Assembly: GCF_002381345.1 (NCBI RefSeq)
Contig: NZ_CP020660.1
Span: 868,001-932,000 of the forward strand
Direction of reading: 5' to 3'
Source: Candidatus Enterovibrio altilux
GTDB lineage: Bacteria; Pseudomonadota; Gammaproteobacteria; Enterobacterales; Vibrionaceae
Length of the DNA stretch: 64,000 nt
In this document: positions 52,052-61,408 of the stretch, piece by piece
Layout: each line of letters opens with the position of its first letter
Position numbering within the stretch: the first letter of the stretch is position 1
Program-made: the position numbers and the translations under genes
The notes under the pieces: model-generated
What the model saw: only the letters and a program-made list of their open reading frames with translations
Database searches by the model: none
What the model was told of the DNA's origin: nothing

Positions 52052-53544
52052 ACTCGCTAACGTATAAGTTTCTCATTTTACTTGATGGTGCATGGCGTCG
52101 ACGCTATGTCATTATGCTGCCTATCATTATATTGCCTTTAATTGGCATTGCTATCGGTTTACTCAGCCCGAAACAATTTAATTCTCATACCAGTATGCTT
52201 ATTCAAGAAACTGCCAACATGAATCCATTTTTAGAAGATCTCGCAGTATCCTCTATGATGAAAGAACGCTTTAATGGACTTCAAACTTTATTACATAGCC
52301 GCCATATTCTCGGTAAAGTTGCATTAGATCGAAAACTGATCACCGAAGAGTCGGAACTTAAGCTAATTGATGAAACCATTGAAACCCTTTCAAACGGGTT
52401 ATCCATGTCTACCATTGGCAGAGATGTTATTCGTATCGATTTCCAATTTAATCAATCCGAAGGGATGAAAGAAACGTTAGAGATTGTCAGTCAACATGTC
52501 ATCGAAGAATTACTCGCTCCCGAACGTTCTTCCATGAAAGACTCCAGTTACTTTTTATCCGAACACATTAAGTTCCGTCGTGAAGACCTCAATAAAGCAG
52601 AAACTGTACTATCAAAATTTAAGAGCCTTAACTCTGATGGGCTCCCAGCACTTCAATTGGCAAACCTCTCCCGTATTGAAGCTTTAAAGCAACGCTTATC
52701 TGAAAAGGAAGCCGAAAAAGCTGGTGCACAACGTGGGCTGGGTGGCCTTGACCAACAACTTTCCACCACCAACCCCATACTTGGTAAAATTGAAGAGCAG
52801 ATCGTAAAAATACGCAGTGAGTTGGTACTACTCAAAGCACGCTATACTGACCAGCATAGCCTTGTAAAAAACTCAATGCGCAATCTACGTCGTTTAGAGG
52901 AACAACGTTCGCAGTTATTATCCAATACTTCGCAAACTGTAAATGCCGACCAGCTTTGGGCCATCGCGAGCAGCACTACCATGGCAACAGAGGGCGAGTC
53001 CCATCAACCACTATTAATTTCTCAACTTGAAAATCTACAACTCGCACGTAGCACAGTAGCAATGCTCGAAGAAGAAACATCTAGCCTAAGAAACATGATC
53101 ATTGAACTTGAAGTCAAAACTAGTAAATCAGGAATAAAAGAGCAAAAAATTAAAAAACTAGAGCGTGATTTAGATGTGAAACGTGAACTATTTAATGAAT
53201 TGCTTGAACGCTATGAAATGGCTAGACTAACCAGCTCACTGAGCGTGTTCGAGCAAGACAAACGTATCAAAGTCATAGACCTTCCATTTTCACCAGCTAC
53301 GCCCAGTAACATGCCTCTGACGATCTTTACTGTCGCGGGTTTAATTGGCGGTATATTTCTTGGCTGTGGAGTGTCCATGCTTCTTGAGCTAACAGACACA
53401 ACTATTCGTAGAATTTCAACCTTAGAAAAAATTACTAGCGCCCCAGTTTTGACGCGTATACCTGAGTTTAGAAACGTACTCATACCATCCCCAAATATTA
53501 CAAACACTATATTTAATGGAAATAAACATATTGCCATTAAATAA
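52048..53544 (+). CDS. sypO: Polysaccharide chain-length determinant, SypO-like (Wzz family)
   Basis: Polysaccharide co-polymerase that sets chain length. The protein has two membrane segments (about 18-38, YVIMLPIIILPLIGIAIGLL, and about 430-450, TIFTVAGLIGGIFLGCGVSM) flanking a large periplasmic coiled-coil domain, the Wzz/GNVR topology. The proline-rich stretch before the second membrane segment (LPFSPATPSNMPL) is typical. No Walker kinase domain follows, so it resembles Wzz proteins without the tyrosine kinase. I start at ATG 52048 (498 residues), overlapping the sypN stop (ATGA); a frame extension to 52003 is unlikely. It corresponds to SypO by position. Confidence 0.85.
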   Translation: MNSLTYKFLILLDGAWRRRYVIMLPIIILPLIGIAIGLLSPKQFNSHTSMLIQETANMNPFLEDLAVSSMMKERFNGLQTLLHSRHILGKVALDRKLITEESELKLIDETIETLSNGLSMSTIGRDVIRIDFQFNQSEGMKETLEIVSQHVIEELLAPERSSMKDSSYFLSEHIKFRREDLNKAETVLSKFKSLNSDGLPALQLANLSRIEALKQRLSEKEAEKAGAQRGLGGLDQQLSTTNPILGKIEEQIVKIRSELVLLKARYTDQHSLVKNSMRNLRRLEEQRSQLLSNTSQTVNADQLWAIASSTTMATEGESHQPLLISQLENLQLARSTVAMLEEETSSLRNMIIELEVKTSKSGIKEQKIKKLERDLDVKRELFNELLERYEMARLTSSLSVFEQDKRIKVIDLPFSPATPSNMPLTIFTVAGLIGGIFLGCGVSMLLELTDTTIRRISTLEKITSAPVLTRIPEFRNVLIPSPNITNTIFNGNKHIAIK

Positions 53545-53595
53545 AAAAATACATGCTCCTATATAATCACATTTAAATAACCAGGTACATCATCT

Positions 53596-55956
53596 GTGAA
53601 ATATTGGCTACTACTTCTATTACTGATGTTTACTGCACCAGCATATCCCAAAATTCGTATTAATAAGTCCGAGCTAAGCATAGTGTCTGAAAGTAGCCTG
53701 TTAATTATTCAAGGTACAAATTTCTCAAACTCAGACGTCATACTGGTAATTCGAGCTGATGATAGCCAAGACCCAGGATATGCTGACCGCGCTAATATAG
53801 AGAGAGTTATTCCAAAAGGAAAGTTTGAGCTGCAAGTGTCATTCGCCAGTTTAAGAACACCCAGTGGGCGCCAACTAAAACTCGATACTCTTGAGCAAAT
53901 CATTCTCTTTCCTGGAGAAATAACACCAGGTTTTACCCTTATCTCTGTGCAAGTTAAAATCCCGGAGCCATTAGGCAAAAATGTCTATGCGTGGGATCTT
54001 GGTCCAGCCGAAAGCGCTATCTGGCCTGGGTTTAAACCACTCACCATCAATATGGGTCTTCTTTCAGGGAAAAACATGACACCAGTGGACCGTAGTGCAA
54101 AAATGCAAGCGGCTGACAGTCTGACCTGCGATGGAATCCGTGGAATTGAGACTGCCAGCCTCCCTTTGCCTATAGGTAATTGGCAAATCACCTTGTGGCT
54201 CAGAGATGCAGGGGAATGGGAATACCTTCCTCACCCGCTTAAACGAAAAATTTACGCAAACGGAAAACGTATTTACGTGAAAGACCTGACACCAAGTGAA
54301 TGGATACAGCGTATTTATCTTGGGCGTCGAGATATTGAAGCTACCCCAGCTAGCAGTAGTTGGGAGCTTTTCGGTAAAAGAGAAAGTGACCGTGTTACAT
54401 TTGATATTTATAGTGATGGTACCCCCATTATTCTGCGCCTATACGGTGATTCCACGGATGCGCAATTTATCAGTGCCATTCTGGCTATTCCCAGCAAAAA
54501 TGCACTGATCCTTGACATACTCACGCGTCAACGTAAGGCATGGTGGGAAAAAAATTGGGCAATCGCAAACTGGAAAAAATGGCCTACTGGTCAACCAAGC
54601 TTAACCATAGAGAACGCCAAATTACAAGCTGCACCTGGCACCTCTGTTACCGCCATATTCGAGTTCGAACAAGGCAATCTCCCTGGTGCACCCATGATTA
54701 TGCTCAGTCAACCCACCCTAAACAACCACTCAATTCCGGCACATTGGCACTGGAGTCAATGGCAGCTGACCCGCACGCACCTTGCATCCACACTATTAGA
54801 AGCACACGACACATATTTGCGGCATGGATTAATGCCAGCGAACAAAGGTGTAGCCATGCCCCGCCAATTAGTTGTTCGTTTTGATTTACCTCAAGGCCTC
54901 GCAAAGGGTTTATATAAAGGTGAGATGCGCATAATGATACCAGGCAAAAATTTTACCCTTCCTTTTCACATTAATGTGGTTGACGCTGTACTCCCAGAAC
55001 TCACGAAACCTATTGGTATTTATTTAGAAAAACCTGTCCATTTCGGCTGGTTTAAAGAATTGGAGATGCTAGGTGACCAAGCAATGATATGTGACCTTCG
55101 TTTTTTACGTAAATTAGGTTTAACAGGAATATCTCCTCCCTACCCAACACCAAGTGATGATGAAAAACGTATTAAATTTAATAGATTATCAGGCGAACTC
55201 AATAAGCTGGGTTTTGTAGATTCCATGGCGTATACATCAGCTAAACGGCTTAGTCAAAGATTAGGAGCAGGTAATGCCGCTAATATTGTTGCTGAAATAG
55301 AGGCAGAATACAAACAAAAATTGCAAAATATGCCATACTGGTCAATTGCCGATGAACCCAGCAATCCGGGTAACACTGATTTATTTAAAAGCATCCACCG
55401 ATACTTTACTCTGTTCGCACCAACAGCCAAACTAGCCGGACACTTAAACCACTCTGCCGACAAAGCATACCTTCCTATGTTCGATATGATCCTCATTAAT
55501 GACGGTTATGGAGCGAATAAAAAGGACATTCAAGACGCACAAGATCAAAACCTTAAAGTATGGCTATACAACATGCCTAACCCTCGAGCTGCTGCTGGGT
55601 TCTACCTTTGGCAAACTCAAGCCGATGGATTTATCCAATGGCACGGCCGCATGCCTACTGCTGACCCTTTTGATCCAACCGATGGACGCGAATTTGATGT
55701 GCAATTTTTGTATCCTTCAGAAAACCCATGTCCACAGGAACCAGATATAAATATACTGCTTTATGACATCATGAATGGCATTGTCGATCATCGCTGGATG
55801 CTTTGGTTACAACAGAAAGCAAATTCGAACAGTAATGCCAAAGTTCTACTGAACCAACTACGTCATGAGATCCCTAGCACATGGAATGCAATGCGAGACA
55901 TCGATGATTCTCTCCTTTCTCAGTGGAGGCAACAAATCATCAATTTAGTAGATTAA
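53596..55956 (+). CDS. Secreted glycoside-hydrolase-like protein (GH123/DUF4091-like)
   Basis: A 786-residue protein with a signal peptide (MKYWLLLLLLMFTAPAYP) and a modular body. Residues about 18-340 are beta-rich carbohydrate-binding-like. Residues about 340-460 resemble the N-terminal beta-sandwich that precedes GH123-type domains. Residues about 460-720 form a TIM-barrel-like region with YWSIADEPSNPG, where adjacent Asp-Glu is placed as in the catalytic pair of GH123 substrate-assisted hexosaminidases. WLYNMPNPRAAAGFYLWQTQ and ADGFIQWHG match the end of DUF4091/GH123 barrels. The start is GTG 53596. It lies between sypO and sypP, where V. fischeri has no such gene as far as I recall. A periplasmic polysaccharide-trimming or release enzyme is the likely role. 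Fold-level call only. Confidence 0.6.
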   Translation: MKYWLLLLLLMFTAPAYPKIRINKSELSIVSESSLLIIQGTNFSNSDVILVIRADDSQDPGYADRANIERVIPKGKFELQVSFASLRTPSGRQLKLDTLEQIILFPGEITPGFTLISVQVKIPEPLGKNVYAWDLGPAESAIWPGFKPLTINMGLLSGKNMTPVDRSAKMQAADSLTCDGIRGIETASLPLPIGNWQITLWLRDAGEWEYLPHPLKRKIYANGKRIYVKDLTPSEWIQRIYLGRRDIEATPASSSWELFGKRESDRVTFDIYSDGTPIILRLYGDSTDAQFISAILAIPSKNALILDILTRQRKAWWEKNWAIANWKKWPTGQPSLTIENAKLQAAPGTSVTAIFEFEQGNLPGAPMIMLSQPTLNNHSIPAHWHWSQWQLTRTHLASTLLEAHDTYLRHGLMPANKGVAMPRQLVVRFDLPQGLAKGLYKGEMRIMIPGKNFTLPFHINVVDAVLPELTKPIGIYLEKPVHFGWFKELEMLGDQAMICDLRFLRKLGLTGISPPYPTPSDDEKRIKFNRLSGELNKLGFVDSMAYTSAKRLSQRLGAGNAANIVAEIEAEYKQKLQNMPYWSIADEPSNPGNTDLFKSIHRYFTLFAPTAKLAGHLNHSADKAYLPMFDMILINDGYGANKKDIQDAQDQNLKVWLYNMPNPRAAAGFYLWQTQADGFIQWHGRMPTADPFDPTDGREFDVQFLYPSENPCPQEPDINILLYDIMNGIVDHRWMLWLQQKANSNSNAKVLLNQLRHEIPSTWNAMRDIDDSLLSQWRQQIINLVD

Positions 55957-55977
55957 CGAAAAAATTGCTCAGATAGA

Positions 55978-55992
55978 CTCTCAAAATGAAAA
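55978..55992 (+). promoter_or_regulatory. Possible SypG-type enhancer site upstream of sypP
   Basis: CTCTCAAAATGAAAA matches five of six fixed positions in the first half and the TG of the second half of the SypG enhancer consensus as I recall it (TTCTCA-N3-TG). It lies about 85 bp upstream of the -24 element, a normal distance for a sigma-54 activator. Confidence 0.4.
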
Positions 55993-56061
55993 AATACATA
56001 ATTGCTAAATTGCATCTAAATTTATTCTTTTAATATCAATTAATTAATTACATAAAAATTT

Positions 56062-56077
56062 TGGCACACCTTCTGCT
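56062..56077 (+). promoter_or_regulatory. Sigma-54 promoter upstream of sypP
   Basis: TTGGCACACCTTCTGCTT has GG at 56063-56064 and GC at 56075-56076 with the 10-base spacing of the -24/-12 consensus (TGGCAC-N5-TTGC). It lies 37 bp before the sypP ATG, so transcription would start about 25 bp upstream of it. V. fischeri also has a sigma-54 promoter at sypP. Confidence 0.72.
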
Positions 56078-56113
56078 TTGCTTCAAGCATCTACCTAAAT
56101 ATTAAAGGCTTCA

Positions 56114-57181
56114 ATGAAAACAATCATTCAAGTAGTACAACACTTAAAACCGGGTGGAATTGAAGTAATGGCTCTTGAATTAATGCGATTTTCTAATTAT
56201 AAAAAATGTATGAAAATAATTAGCTTAGAAGGTAATAAATCGAAAGCAATTAAAGCATGGCCTCGTCTTAATACATTACAAAATAAACTAATTTTTCTCA
56301 ATAAATCTGAAGGTTTTTCACTGTCTTTGATACGTCGATTAAACAAACTATTTGTTGAACTAAGCGCAGATATTATACACACTCACCACATTGGCCCATA
56401 TTTCTATGCAGGTATAGCTTCACGTTTAGCTGGGGCATCACTCATCCATACTGAACATGATGCATGGCATTACAGCGACAAGCGACATCAATTATTACAC
56501 AAAGTCATCAGCATGATTACAACACCTAAATTAGTTGCAGACGCAGATATCGTTGCTAACGCAGTAAATGCCATGTCTGGAACGTCTAATATTCAAGTGA
56601 TTAAAAACGGTGTAGACATCGACTTGTATTCACCTGGTGATAAAAACAAAGCTCGCGACTGTCTAAACTTACCACAGGATATGAAACTCATTGGTACAAG
56701 CGGTCGTTTAGAAGACGTTAAAGGCCATCGCATATTAATTGAAGCCATGATGTACTTACCATTAAGTACCTACCTTGCTATCGCAGGAATAGGCTCACTT
56801 GAAAATAAATTACGCGAACTAGCTAGTAATCTCAACGTAGCTGAACGTGTTCGTTTTTTAGGCTATATTGATAACATGCCTCGCTTCTACCAAGCGCTCG
56901 ATCTATTTTGCTTACCATCCTTCAATGAAGGCTACCCACTTGCACCTCTTGAAGCACAAGCGTGTGGTATCCCTACCGCCGTTACCAACGTTGGTGGCGC
57001 CACAGAAACACTGTGCCCACGGACAGGCGTCGTGTTAAAAGCAGGTGATGCTGAAAATATGGCAACAAAGATTTCACTTCTATTTAATCAATGCTTGGCT
57101 ATAAGCCCACGTCAATTTGTTACTTCAATGGCTGACATTCGCACAATGGCGAGTGCTTACGATGCCCTGGTAGAGGGGTAA
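56114..57181 (+). CDS. sypP: Glycosyltransferase family 4, SypP-like
   Basis: GT4 glycosyltransferase for a polysaccharide repeat unit. N-terminal domain: VQHLKPGGIEVMALEL and IIHTHHIGPYFYAGIASRLAG. C-terminal domain: NGVDIDLYSPGDK, TSGRLEDVKGHRILIEAM, and the GT4 signature LFCLPSFNEGYPLAPLEAQA with the two Glu of the E-x7-E motif, then CGIPTAVTNVGGATE. Length is 355 residues. AAAGG lies 5 bases before the ATG. Preceded by a 157-bp gap with a sigma-54 promoter, and followed by sypQ after 3 bp. Confidence 0.86.
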   Translation: MKTIIQVVQHLKPGGIEVMALELMRFSNYKKCMKIISLEGNKSKAIKAWPRLNTLQNKLIFLNKSEGFSLSLIRRLNKLFVELSADIIHTHHIGPYFYAGIASRLAGASLIHTEHDAWHYSDKRHQLLHKVISMITTPKLVADADIVANAVNAMSGTSNIQVIKNGVDIDLYSPGDKNKARDCLNLPQDMKLIGTSGRLEDVKGHRILIEAMMYLPLSTYLAIAGIGSLENKLRELASNLNVAERVRFLGYIDNMPRFYQALDLFCLPSFNEGYPLAPLEAQACGIPTAVTNVGGATETLCPRTGVVLKAGDAENMATKISLLFNQCLAISPRQFVTSMADIRTMASAYDALVEG

Positions 57182-57184
57182 AAC

Positions 57185-58360
57185 ATGGAGAATCCCTTAA
57201 TTTTTTGGTTTATAGCCATCAGTACTTTATTGGTAATTTACCATCACCTTGGCTACCCCCTATTGCTGAAGATACTAGTGTACTGTTTTTTTTCAACACA
57301 TGAAGGGTTAATACCTCCTATTCGTGGCTACAGAAACACAAAAGCAGATAATATTCTACCTACCATTGCCATACTGATGCCAGCTTATAACGAGGCGCAA
57401 TGGATAGCAGATAAAATACGTAATCTCGCTAGCGTGGATTACCCAAACAACAAATTACGTGTAATCGTCGTCTGTGATGGCTGTTCAGATGATACAGCAC
57501 AAATCACAAGACAAACAGGCAAAGAAGATGCTTGTAAACATCTTGACATAACCGTCGTTGAATACGCCATTAATGAAGGCAAAGTATCCATTATTAATAA
57601 GTCTATGTCTTTAGTACACGAAGATATTGTCGCCATGAGTGACATATCATCTCTCATTTCAATTGATGCACTTTTAATTGCATCCAAACACTTCGAAAAT
57701 CTGAGCGTAGGCGTGGTAAACAGCTGCTATCACTTGTTATCACCTACCAACGGCGAAAAAAAATACTGGGACTACCAAAATACACTGCAACACCGGGAAG
57801 CCAAAATGGGAGCAACATTAGGAGCGCATGGAGCTCTGTATTTAATACGACGCCGTCTTTTCGCACCACTGGCTGCAGATACCATCAATGATGATTTCGT
57901 GCTGCCAATGAGCATTATGGTTCAGGGTTATCGCGTCAATAGTGATGACACAATTAATGCAATAGAACTAGAACCCACGAATGCTAACCAAGATTTTAAT
58001 CGCCGCATCCGCATCGGTGCAGGCAATTATCAACAACTGATCCGTTTGACGGCACTACTAAACCCAAAATACGGAGGCGTGGCATTCACATTTGCATCAG
58101 GTAAAGCACTTCGCGTTGTAATGCCATTTTTCATGCTGATTGCTTTAGGGGGATGGATGTGGTTGGCACAATATCATATATTATTCGCCATTGGCACAGC
58201 AGTTCAATTGTTTATTTATGCAGTTGTTGCCGCAATTACCATGCTAAACGTAGCGCCGAAGAACACCTTAATCGTAACTCTTTGTTACTTAGTTTCCGGT
58301 CATGCCGCCAATATGATTGGGACTCTTAAATACATTGTCAGTCCTAAATCCTGGCGTTAG
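57185..58360 (+). CDS. sypQ: Membrane glycosyltransferase family 2, SypQ-like
   Basis: Processive-type GT2 enzyme (cellulose-synthase-like) that would extend the chain or repeat unit at the inner membrane. An N-terminal membrane segment (about 5-25) is followed by the GT-A domain with ILMPAYNEAQWIADKI, VIVVCDGCSDDT, VAMSDISSLIS in place of the D-x-D motif, INDDFVLPMSIM as the acceptor aspartate loop and RRIRIGAGNYQQLI as the R-x-x-R-W-like motif. Three or so membrane segments follow (about 300-380). 391 residues. GAGGGG lies 6 bases before the ATG. Matches SypQ by order and type. Confidence 0.86.
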   Translation: MENPLIFWFIAISTLLVIYHHLGYPLLLKILVYCFFSTHEGLIPPIRGYRNTKADNILPTIAILMPAYNEAQWIADKIRNLASVDYPNNKLRVIVVCDGCSDDTAQITRQTGKEDACKHLDITVVEYAINEGKVSIINKSMSLVHEDIVAMSDISSLISIDALLIASKHFENLSVGVVNSCYHLLSPTNGEKKYWDYQNTLQHREAKMGATLGAHGALYLIRRRLFAPLAADTINDDFVLPMSIMVQGYRVNSDDTINAIELEPTNANQDFNRRIRIGAGNYQQLIRLTALLNPKYGGVAFTFASGKALRVVMPFFMLIALGGWMWLAQYHILFAIGTAVQLFIYAVVAAITMLNVAPKNTLIVTLCYLVSGHAANMIGTLKYIVSPKSWR

Positions 58361-58404
58361 CAATATTTTTGCTCAACTGTATAGACTCTATTGAGAAATA
58401 AACA

Positions 58405-59067
58405 ATGAATATACAAATTTTACAACCCAACACTCATAGTAATATTAATCCAACAACAGCTAAAGCTAAACGTACTTTTGACATTATACTAACCCTTATT
58501 GGGCTTGGGCTAACACTTCCTATTTTTCCACTGGTAGCCATTGTAATCAAACTTGATAGCCCAGGCTCTATTTTCTTCTACCAAATACGCATTGGTCGAT
58601 TAACGCCAAAAATAAGCACCATTTTCCGCATCATAAAATTTCGCACTATGTGCACGAATGCTGAAAGTAAAACTGGAGCGACATGGGCGACTGACCGAGA
58701 CTCACGCATTACTCGTGTCGGCCACTTCCTTCGTAAAACCCGCTTGGATGAACTACCACAATTTTTCAATGTGCTGCGTGGAGACATGTCTTTAATTGGT
58801 CCTCGTCCTGAACGGCCAGGTTTCTATCAAAAACTAGAAAACGAAATTCCTTATTTTGCTGACCGCACATATTTTGTTACGCCTGGAATCACTGGCCTTG
58901 CACAAATAAATCAGGGCTACGATACCTGCATTGAAGATGTTCGTTCTAAAGTCAGTTATGATCACTCTTATGCACTGTCCCTATCATCCACCAAAGCCTG
59001 GCTTCAGATGGATTGTTATATCATATTCAAAACCATGTTGGTGATGCTGACAGGAAGTGGACAGTAA
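58405..59067 (+). CDS. sypR: Initiating sugar phosphate transferase, SypR-like
   Basis: Polyprenyl-phosphate sugar phosphotransferase (PF02397), which loads the first sugar phosphate onto undecaprenyl phosphate and so starts each repeat unit. One membrane segment (about 25-50, FDIILTLIGLGLTLPIFPLVA) is followed by KLDSPGSIFFYQIRIG, FRIIKFRTM and the catalytic block RKTRLDELPQFFNVLRGDMS then LIGPRPERP. The basic loop and DE/R-P-E residues of the active site are present. Length is 220 residues, the short form lacking the long N-terminal membrane domain. It is the last gene of the locus. After its stop comes about 100 bp and then an IS relic. Wzx, Wzy and Wza homologues are not in the window. 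Confidence 0.92.
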   Translation: MNIQILQPNTHSNINPTTAKAKRTFDIILTLIGLGLTLPIFPLVAIVIKLDSPGSIFFYQIRIGRLTPKISTIFRIIKFRTMCTNAESKTGATWATDRDSRITRVGHFLRKTRLDELPQFFNVLRGDMSLIGPRPERPGFYQKLENEIPYFADRTYFVTPGITGLAQINQGYDTCIEDVRSKVSYDHSYALSLSSTKAWLQMDCYIIFKTMLVMLTGSGQ

Positions 59068-59171
59068 CCGTATAAAGCATGCTATTTGCTCCATAAGGTT
59101 GGAATACAACTATAATCTTTCAAGCTCTACACATCCATGAAACTGCGGTGTAGTACGACCTTAAAGACTAT

Positions 59172-60119
59172 GAGCTGTCAGCTTATTTAACTTTTTTTCA
59201 TGGCATAAGTTTCGCTAATCTCAGCATTATGATCTCCTAAGCTCAATTTGCCTCCAAGTAAATTTTTGACTAGAGCCATTGCCGTCTCGAAAAGAGAACG
59301 TTTATGGTAACCATATTTCATTTTTTGATGCTGATTTGAACCGTGTCATTTCTGGCAACTGACCGCTAAATAATACAGATGACCTCATTCCCAAAAAATT
59401 TTCCCTTTTTTGGGTGGCATGAGTAGAACCGCTCGTTTAATACGAACGGTTTCGTAACATTATCAGGTGTCGTGAGCACCATCAGCTAATATTTCATTCA
59501 TTTTTAAGCTGGTTTGTTTGAGTAAGCTAGATAGCACTTCACCGTAAATTTTTAGCCCGTAGAATCAATAGTTAAGTATTGATGCTTTCTTTATTTTTTG
59601 TGTGGAACGTGACGTTAACTATTTTAGCTTGTTTGCTAATGCATGAATAGCGAGAGCATGAGAATGGAGTTGAATAAATGTGAAAACAGAATTAATGAAT
59701 TCTTGCAGACCTCTTAATAACATTGAAAATGCGCATGTAATCATGAGGGCCGTCGTAATGGCTAAGCCACTAAACAAACGCACTCTTCCATAATTATTTT
59801 GTTTAATTTGATTATGCCGTTTCCAGTGGTTTTTTTGTAGCAAAATTATTCATAGACCTGAATATTTAAGTGAACCTAACTGTTTACAATCAATTGAAAA
59901 TTTAGTTCTCTTATTGAAAGAATTAAGGCTTATTACCATAAACATTCCCTAGCAGAGACAGCAATAGCTTCAGTCAAAAAACTCAGGTTCGTGAAACCTA
60001 CACAATGATAAAAGCATTAAATAAGCTGATAAGACTAGGCATATCTAACACGAAAACAATTATCTAATAGTTAGTCATGTTGAAATCTACTATCTAAACT
60101 CGAATTAGGAAACAAATCT
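59172..60119 (-). mobile_element. Long-inverted-repeat IS derivative, reverse orientation, truncated
   Basis: Minus-strand copy lacking its outer 3-prime tip (begins inside the element near ctgtcagcttatttaac), with deletions. The 5-prime end (gaaagaattaaggct, 59930) is joined at the fixed junction to a plus arm starting tattaccataaac and ending aggaaacaaatc at 60119. Confidence 0.8.
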
Positions 60120-60423
60120 ATATTATCTTCAAATTGCAGTCAAATGGTTGAATACATTACCGTATAGAGACTACAGAATCTTTATATCCATTTTATTTGC
60201 CGTTACCTCATTAATGAATTCCCTAAATTAACCATTTAGATGCGAATGTCCAAACTTATGTAAACTCCACCATTTCCACTTTGCTCTTACTTTACTTTAC
60301 CGTTAGGCACAGCCTTTTTATGGGCGGTTCAAATTATTGAGATCCACAAGCAGCCATGCCACCGGCAAGCATTGTAGTGACGTTCTCAATTGCTACCTGT
60401 CTGAACTAAGAGACGTTTGATTA
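60120..60423. other. Gap between IS relic and toxin-like remnant
   Basis: AT-rich sequence without a clear gene. The minus strand has a short coherent stretch ending TMLAGGMAACGSQ before a stop near 60345, which I cannot assign. Confidence 0.3.
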
Positions 60424-60570
60424 GAAGAATTTAAGCTAATTATTTTAGATATTTAAAAGTTATCGGACGAGCTTACTTCAGTGCATGACCCATGGAAAAA
60501 CAGATATCGTATAACAATCAATCAAATTGAGCAACTTTGGTTTCGGCTGTAAATTATTGAGGTAAACAAT
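60424..60570 (+). pseudogene. Possible HigB/killer-family toxin remnant
   Basis: Decayed frame reading KLSDELTSVHDPWKNRYRIT and NQIEQLWFRL, then TAA (60550-60552) and IIEV. The spacing of W-K-N-R-Y-R-I-x-I-N ... L-W-F-R ... I-E-V resembles the C-terminal half of RelE/HigB plasmid-killer toxins (L.GD..GQYSIRIND.WR.CF.W....VEIVDYH). An upstream LIILDI fits the preceding helix after a stop. No HigA antitoxin is visible downstream. The family match is weak, but the fragment is not explained by the IS. Confidence 0.32.
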
Positions 60571-60688
60571 AGGTCTCAACAGTCTTGCAACCTATTATGC
60601 ATTTTTTTAAAAGCATTCCTTCATTTGAAAACGATCAGAATTACTGTAATTCAGAACGTTTAAGTCAGTATTATTTAGTCTGAGATGA

Positions 60689-61408
60689 TTAAATTTCACC
60701 TAGTTTGCCACAAAAACGGTAGCCTTCACCATGGATAGTTGCAATGATTTCTGGCGTATCGCCACAAGATTCAAAGTGTTTACGGATACGACGAATCGTT
60801 ACGTCAACTGTGCGGTCATGTGACTTCAAATCACGACCAGTCATTTTTTGAAATAAATTAGTGCGAGTTTGAATTTTGCCAGGGTTTTCACAAAAATGCA
60901 GCAGCACACGAAACTCAGATCGTGGAAGTTTGAATTGCTCTTTGCCTGGGCTAATCAAGGAACGACTGTTTATATCCAGTACCCAACCATTGAATACATA
61001 GCGCTCCACTGAAAATTTGTTTTTTGGCGACACACCTTGACTCATCGCACGGGTTAATAAGTTACGCGCACGAATAGTCAGTTCACGCGGGTTAAATGGT
61101 TTTGTGATGTAATCGTCAGCACCAATTTCCAATCCTAAGATCTTGTCTACTTCGCTATCACGACCAGTCAGAAACATTAAAGCCATATCACCTTGTTTAC
61201 GTAATTCACGTGCTAATAGTAAGCCGTTTTTACCCGGAAGATTAATGTCCATGATCACCAAGTTTACTTGATTATTCAAAAGTACTTGGTGCATTTCCTC
61301 GCCATCATTGGCTTCCAGCACAATGTAACCTTCCGCTTCAAAAATGTTTTTCAGCACGCTACGAGTTACGTGTTCGTCTTCTACAATCAAAATGTGAGGA
61401 TTTTGCAT
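60689..61408 (-). CDS. arcA: Aerobic respiration control response regulator ArcA
   Basis: OmpR-family response regulator of the ArcBA system, phosphorylated when quinones are reduced; represses respiratory genes and, in luminous Vibrio, the lux operon. Receiver domain 1-120 with acidic pocket E10-D11, phospho-acceptor Asp54 in [13 protein letters not shown], and KPF (Lys about 103). The winged-helix domain has [20 protein letters not shown] and [17 protein letters not shown]. 239 residues, as in E. coli. I start at the ATG at 61408 because it matches ArcA N-termini and AGGTG lies about 8 bases upstream; a GTG at 61417 is in frame. The long upstream leader is free of genes. Confidence 0.97.
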   Translation of the reverse strand: MQNPHILIVEDEHVTRSVLKNIFEAEGYIVLEANDGEEMHQVLLNNQVNLVIMDINLPGKNGLLLARELRKQGDMALMFLTGRDSEVDKILGLEIGADDYITKPFNPRELTIRARNLLTRAMSQGVSPKNKFSVERYVFNGWVLDINSRSLISPGKEQFKLPRSEFRVLLHFCENPGKIQTRTNLFQKMTGRDLKSHDRTVDVTIRRIRKHFESCGDTPEIIATIHGEGYRFCGKLGEI

